Shown piece after piece: positions 1 through 6,169 of a DNA stretch of 9,772 nucleotides (positions are counted from its first letter, which is position 1; each line of letters begins with the position of its first letter). The notes under the pieces are model-generated. The model made no database searches, was not told the DNA's origin, and saw nothing but the letters and a program-made list of their open reading frames with translations. The DNA comes from JAZNUH01 sp045592225 (GTDB taxonomy: Bacteria; Bacillota; Clostridia; UMGS1883; UMGS1540). The stretch is from assembly GCA_045592225.1 (NCBI GenBank), contig JAZNUH010000154.1, positions 1-9,772 of the forward strand. The letters are read 5' to 3'. A program made the position numbers and the translations under genes.

Positions 1-1
1 T

Positions 2-166
2 ATGTTTGTAATACTGTTTATTCCCGAGGTAATAAACGCGGTTAAGAACAGAAGGATTTTATCGTTGGTATCCTACATTGTTACCATACTGTGCCTTTTA
101 ATGTATATATATTTTTTAAATCTCGACGAATACAATATAATACCATACCAGTTTTTCTGGCAATAA
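2..166 (+). CDS. Membrane protein, C-terminal end (possibly EpsG-like); 5' part outside window
   Basis: An open frame enters from the left edge and stops with TAA at 164-166, giving the last 54 codons visible. The fragment contains one strongly hydrophobic segment (about residues 19-40, from ILSLVSY to IYFL) followed by a short polar tail that ends in IIPYQFFWQ. A hydrophobic helix followed by a 'PYxFF' tail reminds me of the C-terminus of EpsG-family exopolysaccharide polymerase-like membrane proteins, but this is recollection from a short stretch and not a firm identification. The ATG at position 2 has no visible ribosome binding site because the window starts there, so it is probably an internal methionine. 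A strong terminator begins about 9 bases after the stop, so this gene ends its transcription unit and is independent of the SOS gene that follows. Confidence 0.6.
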   Translation: MFVILFIPEVINAVKNRRILSLVSYIVTILCLLMYIYFLNLDEYNIIPYQFFWQ

Positions 167-174
167 CAAACTAT

Positions 175-207
175 TCTGCACCTCGAAAGCGGGGTGCAGA
201 TTTTTTT
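175..207 (+). terminator. Rho-independent terminator of the upstream membrane protein gene
   Basis: CTGCACC (176-182) pairs with GGTGCAG (193-199). It is extended inward by T183-G192 and C184-G191 and outward by T175-A200, around a GAAAGC loop, and is followed by seven T residues (201-207). This is a textbook intrinsic terminator directly after the stop codon at 164-166. Confidence 0.92.
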
Positions 208-228
208 GAAATTTTTTTCAAAAAAGTA

Positions 229-257
229 TTGACAACGAACATTTGTTCGGTTATACT
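229..257 (+). promoter_or_regulatory. SigA-type promoter of the SOS division inhibitor gene
   Basis: The -35 box TTGACA (229-234) is a perfect match to consensus. It lies exactly 17 bases before the -10 box TATACT (252-257), one mismatch from consensus. Predicted transcription start is near 264. A LexA box fills the spacer, so this strong promoter should be silent until LexA is cleaved. Confidence 0.88.
236..249. promoter_or_regulatory. LexA (SOS) box 1
   Basis: CGAACATTTGTTCG matches the Gram-positive LexA/DinR operator core GAAC-N4-GTTC perfectly in both half-sites. It lies between the -35 and -10 boxes, so LexA bound here would block RNA polymerase. Confidence 0.9.
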
Positions 258-265
258 ATGACCAT

Positions 266-280
266 AGAACATTTGTTCGT
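266..280. promoter_or_regulatory. LexA (SOS) box 2
   Basis: AGAACATTTGTTCGT carries the same 12-base core as box 1 (GAACATTTGTTC at 267-278). The two centres are 30 bases apart, close to three helical turns. This box covers the predicted transcription start region. Two operators on one promoter suggest very tight repression. Confidence 0.9.
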
Positions 281-304
281 ATCTATACGAAAGGATTGAA
301 AAAA

Positions 305-619
305 ATGTACCAAAGCAGATATATAAGAAATAAAAAGAGAAGAGCGGCAAGAAGAAAAAGAGCAGCGAGGTTACTGTTTACCACAATATGTATACTGATG
401 AGTGTTTTCTTAGTGGTTTCGGCAAACACAGGAAAAGAACCTGTGAAGGTTGAAAAGGTGTTTGTTGAATATGGCGATTCTGTATGGAGCATAGCAGCTG
501 ATTATGCGGGTGAAGATACCGACATACGCAGGTATGTACAGGAAATAGAAGAGCTTAATGATATTGGAAAAACCGGACTTATAGCTCACACAATAATAAG
601 CGTTCCTGTGTACGAATAG
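305..619 (+). CDS. yneA: YneA-like SOS-induced cell division suppressor, LysM domain
   Basis: A 104-residue protein with an Arg/Lys-rich cytoplasmic start (residues 5-22), one membrane helix (about 23-40, LLFTTICILMSVFLVVSA) and an extracytoplasmic LysM domain (about 52-102, with the typical Y-GDSVWSIA start and a closing I-SVPVY). This layout and length match YneA of Bacillus, about 105 residues, which delays septation during the SOS response; LysM modules bind peptidoglycan. I chose ATG 305 because AAAGGA (290-295) is 9 bases upstream; the in-frame TTG at 296 abuts that Shine-Dalgarno sequence. The promoter carries two LexA boxes, which independently supports an SOS role. In Bacillus the gene is divergent from lexA, but here no lexA is adjacent. 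The assignment rests on architecture plus regulation; another LysM membrane protein under LexA is the alternative. Confidence 0.82.
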   Translation: MYQSRYIRNKKRRAARRKRAARLLFTTICILMSVFLVVSANTGKEPVKVEKVFVEYGDSVWSIAADYAGEDTDIRRYVQEIEELNDIGKTGLIAHTIISVPVYE

Positions 620-640
620 TCAAATTAAACATATTCACCA

Positions 641-671
641 AAAAAACATACATAAATTTGTATGTTTTTTT
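641..671 (+). terminator. Terminator after the yneA-like gene
   Basis: AAAAAACATACA (641-652) pairs perfectly with TGTATGTTTTTT (659-670) around a six-base loop, ending in a T-run to 671. The core stem is AT-rich (only two G-C pairs), but the A-run/T-run symmetry is typical of Clostridia. It lies 21 bases after the stop codon and insulates the SOS gene from the nrd promoter. Confidence 0.75.
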
Positions 672-682
672 AATACTTTGGT

Positions 683-698
683 ATTGAATATTTTGTGG
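683..698. promoter_or_regulatory. Degenerate upstream NrdR box overlapping the -35
   Basis: ATTGAATATTTTGTGG matches the NrdR consensus at 11 of 16 positions, with the right half well conserved and the left half poor. It starts exactly 32 bases before the better box at 715. NrdR operators are known to occur as tandem pairs about 31-32 bases apart, so the phasing supports a real weak site. On sequence alone it would not be convincing. Confidence 0.5.
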
Positions 699-712
699 CT
701 TGATGTTATACT
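684..712 (+). promoter_or_regulatory. Promoter of the nrdG-nrdD-trxB operon
   Basis: The -35 box TTGAAT (684-689) and -10 box TATACT (707-712) are separated by exactly 17 bases, with a predicted start near 719. This leaves a leader of about 100 bases before the nrdG ATG at 821. Apart from the operator-like palindrome I see no riboswitch or hairpin of note in the leader. Confidence 0.75.
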
Positions 713-714
713 AA

Positions 715-730
715 ACACAACATATAGTGT
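715..730. promoter_or_regulatory. NrdR box (promoter-proximal)
   Basis: ACACAACATATAGTGT matches the NrdR consensus acaCwAtATaTwGtgt at 15 of 16 positions (C instead of T at position 7). It lies just downstream of the -10 box and over the predicted start of a ribonucleotide reductase operon, the classic location for repression by NrdR, the ATP/dATP-sensing zinc-ribbon/ATP-cone repressor. The nrdR gene is not in this window. Confidence 0.82.
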
Positions 731-820
731 TATTAGGCTTTGATGAGCGATTTTGAACAATATTTGGTGTCCGGTGTGTCGGTTTTACTGGATTTGCTGA
801 GCGGACAAAAGGAGAGCAAC

Positions 821-1516
821 ATGAAAATAAACGGACTTTTAAAGCTGACATTACTTGACTACCCGGGCAAAACTGCCTGCACTGTATTTACTCACGGATG
901 CAATTTGCGGTGTAGCTTTTGCCACAATGCATCGCTTGTATGCAGGGAGGATGCGGGCAGCGAGATACCCGAACAGGAAATTACAGACTTTTTAGGTAAA
1001 CGAAAAAAATTACTTGACGGAGTTTGTGTAAGCGGCGGAGAGCCGCTTTTGCAGCCTGATATAGAAAATTTTCTTTACAAAATAAAGTCGGAGGGATTTC
1101 TTGTTAAGCTGGATACAAACGGCACCTTCCCAGGAAAGCTTAAACAGCTTGTTTCGCAAAAGCTTATAGATTATGTGGCAATGGACATTAAAAATGCGCC
1201 GGAGTATTATCCGCAGACCGCATGTGTAGAGGGTCTGGACATAGCATCCATTAAAGAAAGTGTGGAGTTTCTTTTATCGGATGCGGTGGACTACGAATTT
1301 CGCACAACGCTGGTTAAGGGTATTCATACGGCTGACAGCATAGATAAAGCGGCACGCTTTATAAGCGGAGCCAAAAGATATTACCTACAAAGCTTTGTGG
1401 ATTCGGGCGACCTTATCCACGGCAAGGGTTTATCTGCATTCACCCCCGAAGAAATGCAGGAATTTTTAAAAATTGTAACCACTCATGTAAAATCTGCCGC
1501 GCTGCGCGGTGTGTAA
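821..1516 (+). CDS. nrdG: Anaerobic ribonucleoside-triphosphate reductase activating protein (NrdG2 type, radical SAM)
   Basis: A 231-residue radical SAM enzyme that binds a 4Fe-4S cluster and uses S-adenosylmethionine to generate the glycyl radical on NrdD. The cluster motif CxxxCxxC is at C27, C31 and C34 (GCNLRCSFCHN), preceded by the family start MKINGLLKLTLLDYPGK. The SAM-binding VSGGEPLLQ motif follows near residue 70. I chose ATG 821 because AAGGAG (809-814) lies 6 bases upstream and because family members begin with this KI-G-LK-TLLDYPGK block. An in-frame extension to 740/743 exists but has only a weak ribosome binding site and no family counterpart. The gene is first in the operon, 15 bases ahead of its substrate enzyme NrdD, so the two are co-translated. 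The NrdR-type operator pair upstream suggests control by dNTP level. Confidence 0.93.
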   Translation: MKINGLLKLTLLDYPGKTACTVFTHGCNLRCSFCHNASLVCREDAGSEIPEQEITDFLGKRKKLLDGVCVSGGEPLLQPDIENFLYKIKSEGFLVKLDTNGTFPGKLKQLVSQKLIDYVAMDIKNAPEYYPQTACVEGLDIASIKESVEFLLSDAVDYEFRTTLVKGIHTADSIDKAARFISGAKRYYLQSFVDSGDLIHGKGLSAFTPEEMQEFLKIVTTHVKSAALRGV

Positions 1517-1531
1517 GAAAAGGAGAAAAGT

Positions 1532-3895
1532 ATGTACCAGGTAAGAAAACGTGACGGAAAAATCACAAATTTTGACATTTCAAAAATAAGCGTTGCTATA
1601 GCAAAGGCTTTTGATGCGTTGGAAAAACAGTATAACAGCGATATTATTGACCTTCTGGCTTTGAAGGTAACCTCCGACTACGAGCCCAAAATCAAAGACG
1701 GCTATATCGGAGTGGAAGATATTCAGGACAGCGTTGAAACAGTGCTTGTACAGTCGGGATATGCTGAAGTAGCAAAATGCTACATTCTCTACCGTAAGCA
1801 GAGAGAAAAAATAAGAAATATGAAATCCACTCTGCTTGACTATAAGCAGCTTGTTGACAGCTATGTAAAGCTCACCGACTGGCGTGTAAAAGAAAACTCC
1901 ACAGTTACATACTCGGTTGGCGGACTTATTCTGTCAAACTCGGGTGCTATCACAGCAAACTACTGGCTGAGCGAAATTTATGACCAGGAAATTGCAGACG
2001 CACACAGAAATGCTGATATTCACATTCACGACCTTTCCATGCTGACAGGCTACTGCGCAGGCTGGTCTCTTAAACAGCTTATTCAGGAAGGACTTGGCGG
2101 TGTCCCCGGTAAAATTACATCGGCACCCGCAAAGCATTTGGTTTCCCTTTGTAACCAGATGGTAAACTTCCTCGGAATTATGCAGAATGAATGGGCAGGC
2201 GCACAGGCGTTCTCGTCCTTTGACACATATCTTGCACCCTTTGCAAAGGTTGACAATCTTTCTTACTATGAAATTAAAAACTGCATTCAGTCCTTTGTAT
2301 ACGGTGTAAACACACCCAGCAGATGGGGTACACAGGCACCCTTTTCAAACATCACACTTGATTGGGTAGTACCTGCTGACCTTGCAGAGCTTCCCGCAAT
2401 TGTAGGCGGCAAGGAAATGGACTTCTGCTACAAAGACTGTCAGAAGGAAATGGATATGATAAACAAAGCCTTTATCGAAACCATGATAGCAGGTGATGCT
2501 AACGGACGCGGCTTCCAGTATCCTATTCCCACATATTCAATTACAAACAACTTTGACTGGTCTGATACAGAAAACAACCGTCTTCTGTTTGAAATGACAG
2601 CTAAATACGGCACACCCTACTTCTCCAACTACATCAACAGCGATATGGAGCCCAGCGATGTAAGAAGTATGTGCTGCAGACTGCGTCTTGACCTTCGTGA
2701 ACTGCGTAAAAAGTCAGGCGGATTCTTCGGCAGCGGCGAAAGCACCGGTTCTGTTGGTGTTGTAACAATCAATATGCCCCGTCTTGCATACCTTGCAACA
2801 GATGAGGAGGATTTTTACAAACGCCTCGACCGTATGATGGACATCTCTGCACGTTCGCTTAAGATAAAGAGAGAAATTATCACACGCCTTTTAGATGAGG
2901 GCCTGTACCCCTACACAAAGAGATACCTGGGCACATTCAACAACCACTTCTCCACAATTGGGCTTGTTGGTATGAACGAAGCCTGCCTCAATGCTAAATG
3001 GCTTGGCAAGGATCTCACACAGACAGAGGCACAGGAATTCACAAAGAATGTTTTGAACCATATGCGTGAAAGACTTTCCGATTATCAGGAAGCTTACGGC
3101 GACCTTTACAATCTGGAAGCAACCCCTGCAGAATCCACAACCTACCGTCTTGCAAAGCACGACGTAGAACGTTATCCCGAGATTATAACAGCTGCAGCAG
3201 AAGGCGGCGCACCCTACTATACAAACTCTTCACATCTGCCTGTTGGATATACATCCGACGTATTCTCGGCTCTGGATATTCAGGACGAACTGCAGACACT
3301 TTATACATCGGGTACAGTATTCCATGCGTTCCTGGGCGAAAAGCTGCCCGACTGGAAGGCTGCTGCAAACCTTGTTCGCAAGATTGCTGAAAACTACAAG
3401 CTGCCCTACTACACCATGTCTCCCACATACTCTGTATGTAAGAACCACGGTTACCTTGTAGGCGAACAGTTCAACTGTCCCGAATGCGGTGAAAAGACAG
3501 AGGTTTACAGCCGTATTACAGGCTACTACCGTCCCGTTCAGAACTGGAACGACGGTAAGAGTCAGGAGTATAAAGAAAGACTTACCTACGATATAGAAAA
3601 TTCTGTATTAAAGCCCCGCGCAGAAGTAACGGCTAAAGAAGAAGCAGTAAAGTGCGACAGTAATGACGGAGTATATCTGTTCACAACAAAAACCTGTCCC
3701 AACTGCCGTATGGCTAAAACAATCCTTGAAAACGCAGGTGTAAACTACACAGTAGTTGATGCTGAGGAAGAAAGCGACTTCACACAGCAGTGCGGAGTAA
3801 GCCAGGCACCCACCCTGGTTGTGGTGAATGACGGCAATGTAACACAGTATGCAAATGCATCCAACATCAAAAAATATACGGAGGCGCTCTCCTGA
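1532..3895 (+). CDS. nrdD: Anaerobic (class III) ribonucleotide reductase with fused C-terminal glutaredoxin-like domain
   Basis: A 787-residue oxygen-sensitive enzyme that reduces ribonucleoside triphosphates to dNTPs. The N-terminal ATP-cone (about 1-95, starting YQVRKRDGK) is the dATP/ATP regulatory domain. The catalytic barrel carries C175 (LTGYCAGWSL) and the cysteine doublet C381-C382 (SMCCRLRLD), the likely substrate-radical and partner cysteines. A zinc site follows (C636-x2-H639, C649-x2-C652). The glycyl radical residue is G675 (WNDGKSQEY). Classical NrdDs end soon after this loop. Here a linker (about 690-710) leads to a roughly 77-residue thioredoxin-fold domain with redox motif C722-P-N-C725 and the cis-proline P760 (QAPTLVV). 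ATG 1532 has AAAGGAG 6 bases upstream. The TGA stop overlaps the trxB ATG. The fused redoxin and adjacent thioredoxin reductase suggest disulfide-based rather than formate-based re-reduction, which is inference. Third positions are markedly C-rich, hinting at high expression. Confidence 0.96.
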   Translation: MYQVRKRDGKITNFDISKISVAIAKAFDALEKQYNSDIIDLLALKVTSDYEPKIKDGYIGVEDIQDSVETVLVQSGYAEVAKCYILYRKQREKIRNMKSTLLDYKQLVDSYVKLTDWRVKENSTVTYSVGGLILSNSGAITANYWLSEIYDQEIADAHRNADIHIHDLSMLTGYCAGWSLKQLIQEGLGGVPGKITSAPAKHLVSLCNQMVNFLGIMQNEWAGAQAFSSFDTYLAPFAKVDNLSYYEIKNCIQSFVYGVNTPSRWGTQAPFSNITLDWVVPADLAELPAIVGGKEMDFCYKDCQKEMDMINKAFIETMIAGDANGRGFQYPIPTYSITNNFDWSDTENNRLLFEMTAKYGTPYFSNYINSDMEPSDVRSMCCRLRLDLRELRKKSGGFFGSGESTGSVGVVTINMPRLAYLATDEEDFYKRLDRMMDISARSLKIKREIITRLLDEGLYPYTKRYLGTFNNHFSTIGLVGMNEACLNAKWLGKDLTQTEAQEFTKNVLNHMRERLSDYQEAYGDLYNLEATPAESTTYRLAKHDVERYPEIITAAAEGGAPYYTNSSHLPVGYTSDVFSALDIQDELQTLYTSGTVFHAFLGEKLPDWKAAANLVRKIAENYKLPYYTMSPTYSVCKNHGYLVGEQFNCPECGEKTEVYSRITGYYRPVQNWNDGKSQEYKERLTYDIENSVLKPRAEVTAKEEAVKCDSNDGVYLFTTKTCPNCRMAKTILENAGVNYTVVDAEEESDFTQQCGVSQAPTLVVVNDGNVTQYANASNIKKYTEALS

Positions 3896-4806
3896 TGACC
3901 GATATAATTATAATAGGAGCAGGCTGTGCAGGTCTTACTGCCGCAATTTATGCGGCACGTGACAAGAAAAGTGTGCTCATTTATGAAAACGAAAGCGTCG
4001 GCGGACAGATAAGCCGTTCCCCCAAAGTAGAGAACTATCCCGGAATTAAAGATATTTCCGGGATGGAATTCTCGGACATATTGTGCGAGCAGGCATTGGG
4101 CTTTGGCGCGCAGATGGATTACGGCAAGGTGCTTAAAATAGAAAAAAGTGCAGACGGCTTTGAGGTTTATACCGATGACGGAAAGACGCACCCCTGCAAA
4201 AGTGTAATACTTGCAACGGGCGCACGTCACAGCAAGCTTGGTATTGACAGGGAAGATGAAATGACAGGTAAGGGTGTTTCCTACTGCGCAATATGCGACG
4301 GAGCATTCTATAAAGAAAAAGAGGTTGCGCTTGTGGGCGGCGGCAACACCGCACTGCAAAGTGCAGAGCTTCTTGCTGATATATGCAGTAAGGTTTATCT
4401 TATCCACCGCAGAGATAGCTTCCGCGGTGAGGCGGAAATGGCAAAGCGCGTGGCGGCAAACCCCAAGGTTGAGCTTGTGCTTGATTCGGAGGTTGTAAAG
4501 ATAAACGGTGAGCAGACACTTTCTTCGGTAACTGTTCGCAACAAAAAGACCGGTGACGAAAAGAATATTGACGTAAAGGGTATGTTTATAGCAATAGGAC
4601 AAAAACCTGATAACGCCGCTTTTACAAACCTTGTTGATTGTGATGCCGATGGATATATAATTGCAGATGAAAGCTGCAAAACCTCCTGCGAGGGCATTTA
4701 TGCCGCAGGCGACTGCAGAACCAAAAGTGTACGCCAGCTTACAACTGCGGCATCGGACGGCGCAGTTGCGGCACTCTCTGCCGGAGCGTATATAAGAAGT
4801 AAATGA
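3895..4806 (+). CDS. trxB: Thioredoxin reductase (NADPH, FAD)
   Basis: A 303-residue low-molecular-weight thioredoxin reductase, a flavoprotein that passes electrons from NADPH to a redoxin disulfide in the cytoplasm. Visible motifs are the N-terminal FAD Rossmann fingerprint GAGCAGLTAA (8-17), the GGQI block (36-39), the redox-active C131-A-I-C134-D motif, the NADPH fingerprint GGGNTA (148-153), the 2'-phosphate-binding HRRDSFR (171-177) and the C-terminal FAD motif AAGDCR with the QLTTAASDG helix. Its length is normal for the family. The ATG shares its A with the NrdD stop (TGATG), with GGAGG 10 bases upstream inside nrdD, so translation is coupled. HRRxxFR argues for NADPH and against a ferredoxin-dependent reductase. 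By context its partner is the CPNC domain fused to NrdD; no free thioredoxin gene lies nearby. Confidence 0.95.
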   Translation: MTDIIIIGAGCAGLTAAIYAARDKKSVLIYENESVGGQISRSPKVENYPGIKDISGMEFSDILCEQALGFGAQMDYGKVLKIEKSADGFEVYTDDGKTHPCKSVILATGARHSKLGIDREDEMTGKGVSYCAICDGAFYKEKEVALVGGGNTALQSAELLADICSKVYLIHRRDSFRGEAEMAKRVAANPKVELVLDSEVVKINGEQTLSSVTVRNKKTGDEKNIDVKGMFIAIGQKPDNAAFTNLVDCDADGYIIADESCKTSCEGIYAAGDCRTKSVRQLTTAASDGAVAALSAGAYIRSK

Positions 4807-4812
4807 TGTACC

Positions 4813-4844
4813 AAAAAAGCAAAGCAGTATTGCTTTGCTTTTTT
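4813..4844 (+). terminator. Terminator of the nrd operon
   Basis: AAAAAAGCAAAGCA (4813-4826) pairs perfectly over 14 bases with TGCTTTGCTTTTTT (4831-4844) around a GTAT loop. The 3' arm ends in a six-T run. It lies 7 bases after the trxB stop and defines a three-gene transcription unit. Confidence 0.93.
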
Positions 4845-4901
4845 GAGTAAGAGAAATGAGATGCAATATATCCATTCAGGACGGGATAAAAGGAGATATT
4901 T

Positions 4902-5534
4902 ATGAAAAGAACAGAACACAGAGATGCAAAATGGAAATTCCCTTTTGTGGAATATTCCTGTGATAAAAAAAGCCAAAACATGCCGCTGATAATTCAGTTA
5001 CACGGGGCAGGGGAAAGAGGCTGCGGAAAAGAAGATTTGGATAAGGTGGATATACACGGCTTTTCAAAGTATCTGAAGGATGCCGAGCACAACTGCATAG
5101 TTATAATGCCCCAATGTCCTGTGGACACCTTCTGGGCGGCGAGGGTTGAATCAATTGTTGAATTTATTGAGCAGTTAATAAACGAATATAAGGCTGATGA
5201 GGACAGAGTATATCTCACAGGCTTAAGTATGGGCGGCTACGGAACATGGTTTACTGCAATGGCAAGACCGGATTTGTTTGCAGCTATTGCACCCATCTGT
5301 GGCGGCGGAATGGCATGGAATGCAGATGTACTTAAAATGCCGGTCTGGGCATTCCACGGTGCAGATGATACAACTGTTACACCAATGCAAACAGATGAAA
5401 TGGTTTCGAAACTAAAAATATTTGATAGGGATGTTAAATATACACGAATTGACGGAGTGGGTCATAACGTGTGGGAGTATGCGTATAATAAGGACCTGAT
5501 GGAATGGCTTTTGAGCAAAAAGAGAATAAAGTGA
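4902..5534 (+). CDS. Cytosolic alpha/beta-hydrolase (esterase / dienelactone-hydrolase-like)
   Basis: A 210-residue single-domain serine hydrolase. The oxyanion-hole segment QLHGAGERG (32-40) is followed by the nucleophile elbow G107-L-S109-M-G111 in the context VYLTGLSMGGYGTW, an acid residue at D155 or D156 (FHGADDTTV) and the catalytic histidine H188 (DGVGHNVW). The core resembles the predicted-peptidase/phospholipase-carboxylesterase branch of the fold, often annotated as dienelactone hydrolase or prolyl-oligopeptidase family. These enzymes cleave short-chain esters, including those on plant polysaccharides. The real substrate cannot be read from the sequence. There is no signal peptide or membrane segment, so it acts inside the cell. 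The start has AAAGGAG 7-8 bases upstream. It follows the nrd terminator by 57 bases, so it should have its own promoter, but I see no convincing one. Confidence 0.88.
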   Translation: MKRTEHRDAKWKFPFVEYSCDKKSQNMPLIIQLHGAGERGCGKEDLDKVDIHGFSKYLKDAEHNCIVIMPQCPVDTFWAARVESIVEFIEQLINEYKADEDRVYLTGLSMGGYGTWFTAMARPDLFAAIAPICGGGMAWNADVLKMPVWAFHGADDTTVTPMQTDEMVSKLKIFDRDVKYTRIDGVGHNVWEYAYNKDLMEWLLSKKRIK

Positions 5535-5616
5535 GTTGTTGATTGTCGTATGCATATATAATTTTTTATCCAGTCTTGACACGAACTTTGTCGAATTTTG
5601 CGAAAGGAAGTGCAAT

Positions 5617-6057
5617 ATGAAGAAAAATATTTTAATTGGCATTTTTTCGCCATTGGTTAACTTTTTAGTATGTAATATATTGAATTATGTGATACTTGCA
5701 GGAGAATATGATGAGGAGTATGCATTATTTCATAATATGTTAATTATAATTTTACCTGCATTACCGGGCATATCTCTTATATTTTTGTTAATAAGGAGTT
5801 CGATGAAAGAATATTTCAAGTCGCTGAGTGTTTGCTTTGGGATATCTTTCGCCGTAATGATAATTTACATGTTTTTAGGCATAGATACGATGATACATAC
5901 TGCAATTACTGGTTATGAAGAATTAAGTTTAGGGGATGGCTTTTTAATGGCTATTACCTTGTTGTCTTATCTTGCTTCTTGTTTATTTGGTACCATTGTT
6001 GCAGGTATCGTTACATATGTAAAGAAAAGAAAAACGACACGAATTATAGAACAATAA
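5617..6057 (+). CDS. Small four-helix membrane protein, unknown function
   Basis: A 146-residue very hydrophobic protein I do not recognise. Four membrane segments are visible at about residues 7-28, 40-61, 72-91 and 112-135. Charged loops separate them, including GEYDEEY after the first and RSSMKEYFK after the second. The C-terminus is basic (KKRKTTR), suggesting it lies in the cytoplasm. I chose ATG 5617 because AAAGGAAG (5603-5610) is well placed; an in-frame upstream start near 5536 would add 27 residues but has no ribosome binding site. The gene begins 82 bases after the hydrolase stop and may share its transcript. Its base composition is more AT-rich than the nrd genes, with many ATA and TTA codons. 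No function is proposed. Confidence 0.72.
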   Translation: MKKNILIGIFSPLVNFLVCNILNYVILAGEYDEEYALFHNMLIIILPALPGISLIFLLIRSSMKEYFKSLSVCFGISFAVMIIYMFLGIDTMIHTAITGYEELSLGDGFLMAITLLSYLASCLFGTIVAGIVTYVKKRKTTRIIEQ

Positions 6058-6117
6058 AAAACAATTTATGGTTCTTTGTTCTACTTGTGTCAAGTCCATA
6101 CAATTTAAAAGATTAGT

Positions 6118-6146
6118 TTGCCGATTTTGATATTTACATATATGAT
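6118..6146 (+). promoter_or_regulatory. Possible promoter of the SGNH esterase-glycosidase operon
   Basis: TTGCCG (6118-6123) and TATGAT (6141-6146) are separated by 17 bases, with a predicted start near 6153, about 100 bases before the GTG start. The -10 overlaps the left arm of the inverted repeat at 6143-6169, so a hairpin could form at the very 5' end of the transcript. Confidence 0.42.
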
Positions 6147-6169
6147 GAATTCACTCTGCGAATTCATCA
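6143..6169. repeat. Perfect 10-bp inverted repeat, 7-base loop
   Basis: TGATGAATTC (6143-6152) and GAATTCATCA (6160-6169) are exact reverse complements around ACTCTGC. There is no following T-run, so it is not a standard terminator. A second short imperfect hairpin lies at 6197-6210. It could be an operator, an mRNA 5' hairpin or part of a dispersed intergenic repeat; the sequence here does not decide. Confidence 0.7.

Noticed and set aside
296..304. Upstream TTG start for the yneA-like gene
   Set aside because: The TTG directly abuts the AAAGGA Shine-Dalgarno, so a ribosome could not use both. ATG 305 has proper spacing.
740..820. In-frame N-terminal extension of nrdG (TTG 740 or ATG 743)
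   Set aside because: Only a weak ribosome binding site is present, the extension overlaps the leader just after the NrdR box, and the family N-terminus starts at 821, where a strong AAGGAG is correctly spaced.
3745..4875. Long (376-codon) minus-strand open frame across nrdD 3' end and trxB
   Set aside because: The opposite strand encodes two unmistakable enzymes. The minus-strand translation has no recognisable motif and is a codon-bias shadow; the start has no ribosome binding site.
5582..5593. CGAACTTTGTCG as a third LexA box
   Set aside because: The spacing is three bases, not four, and the right half-site is GTCG instead of GTTC, so it does not fit GAAC-N4-GTTC.
5576..5604. TTGACA at 5576-5581 as a promoter for the membrane protein
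   Set aside because: No acceptable -10 box lies 16-18 bases downstream; that position is occupied by the ribosome binding site region.
5536..5616. Upstream start of the four-helix membrane protein
   Set aside because: No ribosome binding site precedes it; AAAGGAAG sits correctly before ATG 5617.
6047..6083. TAGAACAA/TTGTTCTA pair as terminator of the membrane protein gene
   Set aside because: The stem is 8 bases and AT-rich, with a loop of about 21 bases and no T-run; the left arm also overlaps the end of the coding sequence.
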